Assembly: GCA_963565915.1 (NCBI GenBank)
Contig: OY751486.1
Location: forward strand, 2,542,001 to 2,606,000
Source: Entoloma clypeatum
Taxonomy: Eukaryota > Basidiomycota > Agaricomycetes > Agaricales > Entolomataceae
Reading direction: 5' to 3'
Length of the DNA: 64,000 nucleotides
Position numbers and translations under genes: made by a program. Positions 57,340 to 64,000 of the stretch are shown here, one piece after another. Below the pieces are notes generated by a model, which had not been told where the DNA came from, did not search any database, and saw nothing but the letters and a program-made list of their open reading frames with translations. Position 1 is the first letter of the stretch; every line of letters begins with the position of its first letter.

Positions 57340-57640
57340 TCTCTGAAAAGACAATGGGAGGGAACGCCTTGAAGGGGTTTGTCGTCATGATCACGGTCGA
57401 GAACGCTGGTTGACCCTCGTCTCTCACCCATGTAACATAAAGCGTCTGATCGTTAGGAAGGACTTGTGTAACGTTTTATAGGGCCAGCAGAGCGGCGACT
57501 CCAGCTGAAAGGGCAGTGAAAGGATTGCAACGTAAAGCGCCTGATCGTTGTCACACTCACCGTCGAAATGGCAGAGAAGGCCTTGTATGACCTTCCATAG
57601 GGCCAGCAGAGTGGCGGTTCCCTGAGGCCATGGCACTGAC
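57340..57640. repeat. Tandem and dispersed duplication blocks
   Basis: CATGATCACGGTCGAGAAC and neighbours at 57390 repeat 56335-56355. AAAGCGYCTGATCGTT ... GGGCCAGCAGAGYGGCG occurs at about 57438-57495 and 57535-57615. Together with the relic above, these show a local duplication of about 0.8 kb. Confidence 0.7.
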
Positions 57641-58254
57641 CCGAGATGCGACCAATACCGTACCTGCGCGTTCCGCATTCTTCGACGACCACATATATAA
57701 CACCTCTCCCTCCTCTAATTGACGCGTCCGGGTGCGTAGAGGTCCACTCAGCCCGTCACGCATCTTTTATGGGCCACCAGAATTAACTTGTAAACCTACA
57801 AACCATGAGATACATACCTACCATCGTTGTAGTCAGGGGCGGTGGCTGTGCATGATTTGCTCTGAGCAATTTGCTTTGGTCATCAATATCCCTCGGCCGC
57901 CTCCGAATCGGAGTCACAAACGGCCGTCTTACTCATCAACCTACCGACCACGTTAGTCATCGTCAAAGTCCTACAAAAAGGCAACCTTCGCCGTCGTTTC
58001 TTTGCTACCAAGTCCCCCTTCGCCGTGAGTATGCCACAGTTTTTTTTGCATTCCGGCTCGTTTGATGTGGATCCGTTGAGATTGGGGGTGGAATTGGGTT
58101 TTGGACGGGTGGATGACTCGGAAGGGGGTTGGATGACGACGGTGAAATGTTGGGGGATGTGTTTATAGCGGCTGTTTTGTGCATCTGATGCTGGAGCGGG
58201 TTCTGTCTGTTATGTTGATGCTAACCACCTATTCTCAATCCTAGACAATCAACA
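57641..58254. other. Upstream region of RPL10
   Basis: No other gene. Pyrimidine-rich stretches and a CTAGACAATCAACA context precede the RPL10 start. A 5' intron ending TCAATCCTAG (about 58235-58244) is possible. Confidence 0.45.
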
Positions 58255-59070
58255 ATGGGTCGTCGTCCCGCCCGCTGCTACCGCTACTGCAAGAACAAGC
58301 CCTACCCCAAATCGAGATACAACCGTGGTGTCCCAGACCCCAAGGTTTGTCCTCGACAACCCAACTTCCCGATTTTCGCCAGCCTGACCTTACTGCTAGA
58401 TCCGCATCTTTGATCTGGGCCGTAAACGCGCCAATGTCGACGAATTTCCCTTCTGCGCCCACCTAGTCTCAGACGAGTACGAACAACTATCAAGCGAGGC
58501 TCTCGAAGCCGCACGTATTTGCGCCAACAAGTACGTCACCAAGACCTCTGGCAAAGACTCCTTCCACCTCCGCGTCCGTGCCCACCCCTTCCATGTCATC
58601 CGCATCAACAAGATGTTGTCTTGCGCTGGTGCCGATCGGTGCGTCTGTCATCGCGACGATATGCTTCCTTAAAACGACCATGGTTCGTATCTTAGACTGC
58701 AAACCGGTATGCGTGGTGCATGGGGCAAGCCCTACGGCACCGTCGCACGTGTGAACATCGGCCAGATCATCCTATCCATCCGGACGAAGGACAACAACTC
58801 TCCCGTCGTCATCGAGGCCCTCCGCCGTGCCCGGTACAAGTTCCCCGGTCGCCAGAAGATTATTGTCTCCAAGAAGTGGGGATTCACCAACGTCAACAAG
58901 GAGGATTACTTGAAGCTGAAGGAGGAGAAGAAGGTGTTGCAGTGCGTATCATTCCAACTCAATCCCAGATGTTGCGGGTTGATGAGAATTTCAGGGATGG
59001 TGCCTACGTCCAATTCATTCGGCCCAAGGGCCCTCTCGAGCAGAACTTGCGCAATCAGCTCAGGGCATGA
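58255..59070 (+). CDS. RPL10: 60S ribosomal protein L10 (uL16)
   Basis: This is a core protein of the large cytosolic ribosomal subunit, needed for late subunit maturation and subunit joining. Four exons, 58255-58344, 58400-58638, 58696-58941 and 58995-59070, give 216 residues, the usual length. The start [19 protein letters not shown] is the invariant N-terminus of the family. Further signatures are [40 protein letters not shown], and [16 protein letters not shown]. Each intron is 51-57 bp with GT-AG ends and keeps frame. Codon use is strongly biased to C-ending codons, as expected for a highly expressed gene. No defect is seen. Confidence 0.98.
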
Positions 59071-59880
59071 GCGCTTGTTTGATCTCTCCCTTCCACGATG
59101 TTATACATAATACCACAATGAACGGCTCATTGATGTATGTATAGATCTTGTGTGTTAAGTTTGCGTAAGTCTTCTTTCAGACCGTTTGATGTTCTTGCTT
59201 CGTTGTGAAGACCCGCCTCATTATTCACTACATCGCTTAACCCATTGGGTGATGGTTAGGGGAAACGGGGCGCAGATTGAACTCGTGTGGTGCAAGTACC
59301 AACTTAGTAGCAAAGTCTCCGCTAGTCGGGTCGATGCAGCGGTCGCCCCTGTACATTCATTGATTTACCTTAGTGTGATTGTTTTGGAATAAAATAACGG
59401 AATGATGATTTGCATGGAATGGTCGGAACTTTCAACATTCAACAGCAAAGCCCGTAAGGTATACTCATGAGGAACAGACTACTAGTACTTTCCCAGAACA
59501 ACGCATTAGGGCGTCCGAAAGTGGCTGGATGACCATGGCGCCAACAAGAAAGGCGCTCAGTTGATTTTCGCTTCAGGCTGTTGTAAGTCACTTCGTCTGA
59601 ATTATATACCCCATGATTGATATACCTTTTGCACATTGATCTCAGCATCTGAATCCAGGACCACGAAACATGACAGGATGAAAGAACTGCATAAACTGCG
59701 TAGCCTTCAGGCTCCGAGCAGCTGGGGGTTTGACGGAGAGCGAGTAAGAGAAAGCTTGTTCGGCGCAACAGAAGTGATGATCATGAATATGCAAACTTGA
59801 AAACGAAACAAAAAAGACATGTCAAACAGGGGGCTTGCTACCAGATGAAAGAAAAGAAAAAGAATAAGGCGTACCGTAAG
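59071..59880. other. Downstream region of RPL10
   Basis: 3' flank and unassigned sequence. Only short frames on either strand. Confidence 0.45.
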
Positions 59881-60147
59881 CTATGTCATAGAACGCCATC
59901 GAGATGAGCGTCGCGATGATGCCCGTCCACACATGTCTGTTGCCAATCCAAAAGTGTTTCGCGCAGAGGCCAGCTGATTATTGGGAACAGTGGGGATGCA
60001 GCTGGAAGATTTCGTGGATGAAGAGACGCGTCTTTCCTCCGAGGTGATGGATAGGAAGGCGCCTATGATGTACCCGATGAGGAGAGGGTTGAGCCCAAGA
60101 CCGCCTATCTCGATCGACATAGCCAAGGATAAGTGTAAAGAGGGCAT
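59881..60147 (-). pseudogene. Possible MFS transporter remnant
   Basis: The minus strand reads MSIEIGGLGLNPLLIGYIIGAFLS, which resembles the segment of fungal major facilitator proteins that follows the first periplasmic loop. Another frame just downstream is hydrophobic (TGIIATLISMAFYDIAYG before GTACGC). No full transporter can be assembled around it, and the frame is broken. Confidence 0.35.
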
Positions 60148-62318
60148 TGTCGCAGGTGTTCAGGTTTGTGCAGTTTGCGATGGATACGACTGCGGGGTGT
60201 ATAAGTCGCTAGGTGTGCAGGTGAGTCTTCTTCCAAGGCTTGAGCTTGATGGTGCCAGTGTGTTTGTTGCTCTCGTCTAGAAATGACGATGATTAGGTGT
60301 ATATTGGGACAACTGACTGACATACTTCTTTCAAGAAGCGGGGGAAGTAGCGAAGATAATTCGTGTACAACGGGAGGAAGTGCGAATACTTTCTTTCGCC
60401 GCTGCCAAAACGATCCGAGAAGCGGTCATGGGGGTTGCTAATAATAAAGTGCCTCCTATCGAAGGACTGTCATTTTTCCGGCTCAGTGCTGAACCTTTGA
60501 TGGTAAACGATGAAGACAGCCTTACCCTGTGGTCGAACCCACGGGAAATGGGTCTCGACATTGTCCACGACGTATTGTGGGCTCTCTCGCACGTTCTGGT
60601 CTGGTGGCCAGGCGGGCTTGCCCCAGAGTTCTGCCTTGACGTCCGCCGTGTTTGACTGCCAACAGAACGGGCTTCCGCCCGATATGATCGTATTGTTCGT
60701 TGCCTTGGAATGAGAAAACGTAACAGGAAAAGTTCTCTCGCGTACGATCAACGCGACATAGCATCCCAACTTTGCGGTCGTCATGTCAAGCTCCTTGACG
60801 AACTGTGGGAGTACGTTCGGGCCTTCAATGGAAGTTCTAGAACTGGAGGACGATTCCTTGCGCTGACCTGGTTGATGAGGGGAGTAAAGCGACAAGGGCA
60901 CACACGGATGAGAAAAACAGTTGTGGTCTGGGGTCGTGGCTTCCAGGGATAGGCATTCTTCTGAATCCCTGAGCGAACTATCGGAAGTCAAGAATGGACT
61001 GCGCTCACTGCCATGTTTGTCCATACCTGTGAACCGAGCCTGAGTGCTTAATTTGACCAGTGCTGGGCTCCATCGACCTTCAGGACGGGGGGACCGCCCT
61101 AGTACACAGTACACATGAAGGACTTACTTCCTTGAGTAAAAGTCAAACATGCATTTTTGCCCATTTTCTCGACTTTTACATGATCCAAATGAATTTTGTA
61201 GTATGTCACACATGCAAGTCACAAACAATCCAATGAATCCGTGTGAGTTGGATTTTTGCATTCCCCATCTGGCTGCCACGACCCTGCCGACAGCGCCGTC
61301 ACTTTCGCAAGGTTCAGCCTGGAGCTGGCTTGTTCTTGCAATGAAGGTCTCCTATGTACCCAAGGCGCATGACTCGTGCAAGAACTACCCCGGGACTCGG
61401 ATCAGGGAGACATGGGCAAGTGATAGATTGCTACTGGCAGTGAACGTCAGAAGCATCGCACGAACGAGGAAGCAAGAAAAAAGCGATGGCCTCGCGTAGA
61501 TCGACGGTCAGCGGTCCGGCGGAGGAAGGACTCAGAAGGACTCAGCAGCGCCTGGCACCCCTCGAAAACGAGAGTTCCGGCCCCCAACACAACGCGTTGT
61601 GCCTCTTACCCCCAATCGCGATGACATACTGCATAATACCATGCTCTCAGCAAGTGCCGTGAGCCAGACGATCCCAGTGCCCTTGGCGACTATCCATGTT
61701 TGGTACCTCCTTCATTTAGGTCTGATGGCCCGTCATCTTCCCTCCGCGTTCATTTTACACGTCCTCAGGCTGTTCTCTTCCAGTCGTCATCATCTCTCTT
61801 CTTTTATCAGAGACACAACCTTCTAGGACCTCCTGCCTGTGCATTGGAGTGGGTGTGCAGTCCAACAACACCTCCAAGCCATCACGCTGTATAGAGCTGC
61901 GTAGCGCCTTACCATGGCCAAAATGGTCGGGACCCATTTCGTTTGTAAAACAATGGTGGTGTTTAGGCAAGGTGCACCAGACATGGACCGTCAACCCTAC
62001 TTACCGCGGTTCGATGGGTCTTGCGAAGAAAACGGTTTTAGAAGTTGCCGTCAGATGGTCACGTCTCATTATCGTGAGATTATCCGAAATAGTTGAGTCA
62101 ATTCCGAGTCGGGGAGTATTTGATCACACGCCCGTCTCAAGCCTGAGGATGCTGCGCTGTGATCCAGGTCATCCGCAAGTCGCCAGGTTGTGCTTCGACG
62201 TTTTATTCTCAATATTAATAGGCGACATGATGGAATGAACCAGCTGATTTTTTCCTCCTGGGAACTGAACAGGATTAAAAGGGCTTCAAGGACATTCTCC
62301 ATCAGTACACACCTACCG
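60148..62318. other. 2.2-kb region without a recognised gene
   Basis: The longest frame (61114-60470, minus, 214 codons) has a Ser/Pro-rich sequence with no domain. It may be a chance frame or belong with the transporter remnant. No repeats or RNA genes were found. Confidence 0.4.
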
Positions 62319-64000
62319 ATGGCTTTCAACCTTCAAGCCCCTACTCTTGTTCGGGTGTTTGTCGTGCTCGCGCTCACCTACGCTATCCGAAACATCAAGC
62401 GCCATGCTGCACTCAAGTTTCCACCGGGGCCAAAGGGTATCCGTTCTTCGGGAATCTTTTCCAGCTATCAACAATGCCATGGAAGAGTTCGAGACTTGGA
62501 AGAAACAATATGGAACGTCGAGGGCAAGAAAATCCTCTTTTTTGCTAACGTCTCTTCGTTCAGGCTCTTTGGTGTACATTACGGCAGCTGGTCAAAGGAT
62601 GCTCATCATCAACACCCACCAAGCCGCAAATGATCTGTTAGTGCGCCGGTCACACATCTATAGCGATCGCCCTCGTTTGATCTGTAAGTGTCGATATCGC
62701 TAGGTTTCCTCGTGGTCGGATTCACTCTCGTAACTAGTGGTGTCCGAGATATTCTCCACGGCCTCCTCATCTTCTTCGCCCAATATGGTGAAATGTGCGT
62801 AGACAGCCCCTTTCCCGCACACCGACTATCTTCATTGGTTGATGACCCTTCTACAGCTGGCGCAGACTGCGTCGCGCTGGTCACGAGTCACTAAACAAGA
62901 CGCGTGTAGCCGACTTTCATCCCATTCAATCCAAGGAAGCTGTCATACTAACTGAGGCCTTGCTACAAAACTCTCCTGACTGGAAAGGTGAATACCGTCG
63001 GTGAGTCAGTTGCTCAACCAATAACCAGAAACGTTGGCTCAATTGTGAATGGAGAGCATCGGCATCCACAGTCCTATCCGTCGTATACGACCTCCCGACA
63101 ATTTCAGCTGTCAATGAGCCAACAGTCACGAGGATAATCAGCTTCACTGACGCACTTGTGATGTACGCAAGTCCAGGGAATTATCTCGTCGAATTCTTCA
63201 CCTGGATGAAATACATCCCGTCGTCGATGGCCAAATGGAAACGGGACGCAGCGCAAGGGTGGAAAGAGTACTCTGAATTCTTTGGGGACCTGTTTCGCGA
63301 AGTCGAGAATCGGATTGTAACGCGCTGCATTTGCTTTTCCTCGCTCAAATCTCATTGTTTCACTTTTCAGAATGATGGGGAAGAACGTCCCGAGTTTTGC
63401 AGGATCTTTAATTCGAGAACGGAGCCGCCATCAGCTAAATGACTCGGAGGCAGCATGGCTGGCTGCTGCAATGTTAGTTATGTATCACATCTAGTCTTAA
63501 AGGCTTTTGGTAATACCTACGTTTTACATTTTTTCAGTGCCGGAGGGTTCGAAACGGTGGGTTATAATCTCGTCGAACCGTAGTCCTCATTAATTTATTG
63601 GCACCGCATCTGCAGACCTCCACCTCAATGATCTGGTTCACACTCGCCATGATCGCCTATCCAGAGAAGCAAAAGAAGTGCCAAGAAGAACTTGATAGAG
63701 TCGTTGGTCGATCCCGTATGCCTACGTTCAGGGATAGGAATAATCTTCCCTACGTTCGAGCCAACGGTCCGAGAGCTCCTTCGCTGGAGAAGCGTTACCC
63801 CCATCGGTGAGGCTTGCCCATCGATACTTCCAGTATATGCTCAGTGGCGCTTCGCGATGACAGGGTTACAGCATTATACAACCGAAGTACCTCAATTTCA
63901 AGTCCAACATCGATATCTGTGACACGTTTTTGTGCAATTCTAGGACGATTGGTACCAAGGTTTCTTTATTCCCAAGGGCACAACCTGCATTGCCAACATA
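62319..64000 (+). pseudogene. Cytochrome P450, frameshifted, truncated by window end
   Basis: P450s are haem monooxygenases of the ER. The start at 62319 gives an N-terminal anchor (LVRVFVVLALTYAIRN) and the Pro-rich hinge FPPGPKG. Later pieces match the family in order: FETWKKQYG, LVYITAAGQRMLIIN, SHIYSDRPRL, a middle exon, the I-helix AGGFETxxTSM (about 63540-63640), EKQKKCQEELDRVVG and FFIPKGTT at the right edge. Several are in different frames without a fitting intron: after PPGPKG, near MPWK, near 62690 and at YVRAN (one extra base near 63770). The haem-binding Cys would lie outside the window. Either a pseudogene or an indel-rich assembly. Confidence 0.75.

Overview
The window looks like nuclear DNA of a filamentous basidiomycete, most likely an Agaricomycete. 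The evidence is GC-rich genes cut by many 50-80 bp GT-AG introns, a 9-exon Fus3/Kss1-type MAP kinase, ribosomal protein L10, a cytochrome P450, an EthD-like protein, small secreted proteins and Ty3/gypsy chromoviruses. The class is inferred from gene style, not from a marker search.

Region 1-30 kb is a nested transposon cluster. Chromovirus copy A (from before the window to 4498) ends inside an older relative, copy C (4499-9584). Copy C also carries a 2.7 kb mosaic non-autonomous LTR element D (4687-7355) and an unclassified 1.3 kb insertion (7607-8889). A solo LTR (10651-11108) and a Tc1/mariner element (11411-13005) follow. A minus-strand gypsy element G (13032-25789) was split by full-length chromovirus B (14132-20682). 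Most insertions are proved by matching 5-bp target duplications (AGGCC, CATTT, CTGAG, TATAG, TTTGG). From 26.0 to 29.0 kb lies an almost perfect 812-bp inverted repeat with a solo LTR between the arms, then a poly(A)-tailed retroposed sequence with a 14-bp target duplication.

Region 30-41 kb is a locally duplicated gene neighbourhood. It holds a ribokinase gene, a ferric-reductase-type flavocytochrome gene, a decayed ribokinase, a second ferric reductase, a 200-N assembly gap and an inverted ribokinase fragment.

Region 41-64 kb is ordinary gene space with several relics. It contains an EthD-like gene and a broken paralogue, a hypothetical gene with a Tyr-encoding microsatellite, a secreted protein, the MAP kinase, an alpha-carbonic anhydrase with a Cys/His-rich N-terminus, a Pro-rich protein ending in a PHD-like Cys cluster, a small Cys-rich secreted protein with a relic copy, RPL10, a possible transporter remnant and a frameshifted P450 running off the right edge.

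The most unusual material is in the retroelements. The chromovirus family carries an extra plus-sense ORF of about 120 codons between pol and the 3' LTR. Its U3 regions hold arrays of TGACTCA, the Gcn4/AP-1-type site. Element D has an LTR that joins the U3 start of one family to the R-U5 end of another at a 7-nt shared sequence. Exon boundaries are given to the base where reading frame and splice consensus agree, and as approximate elsewhere.
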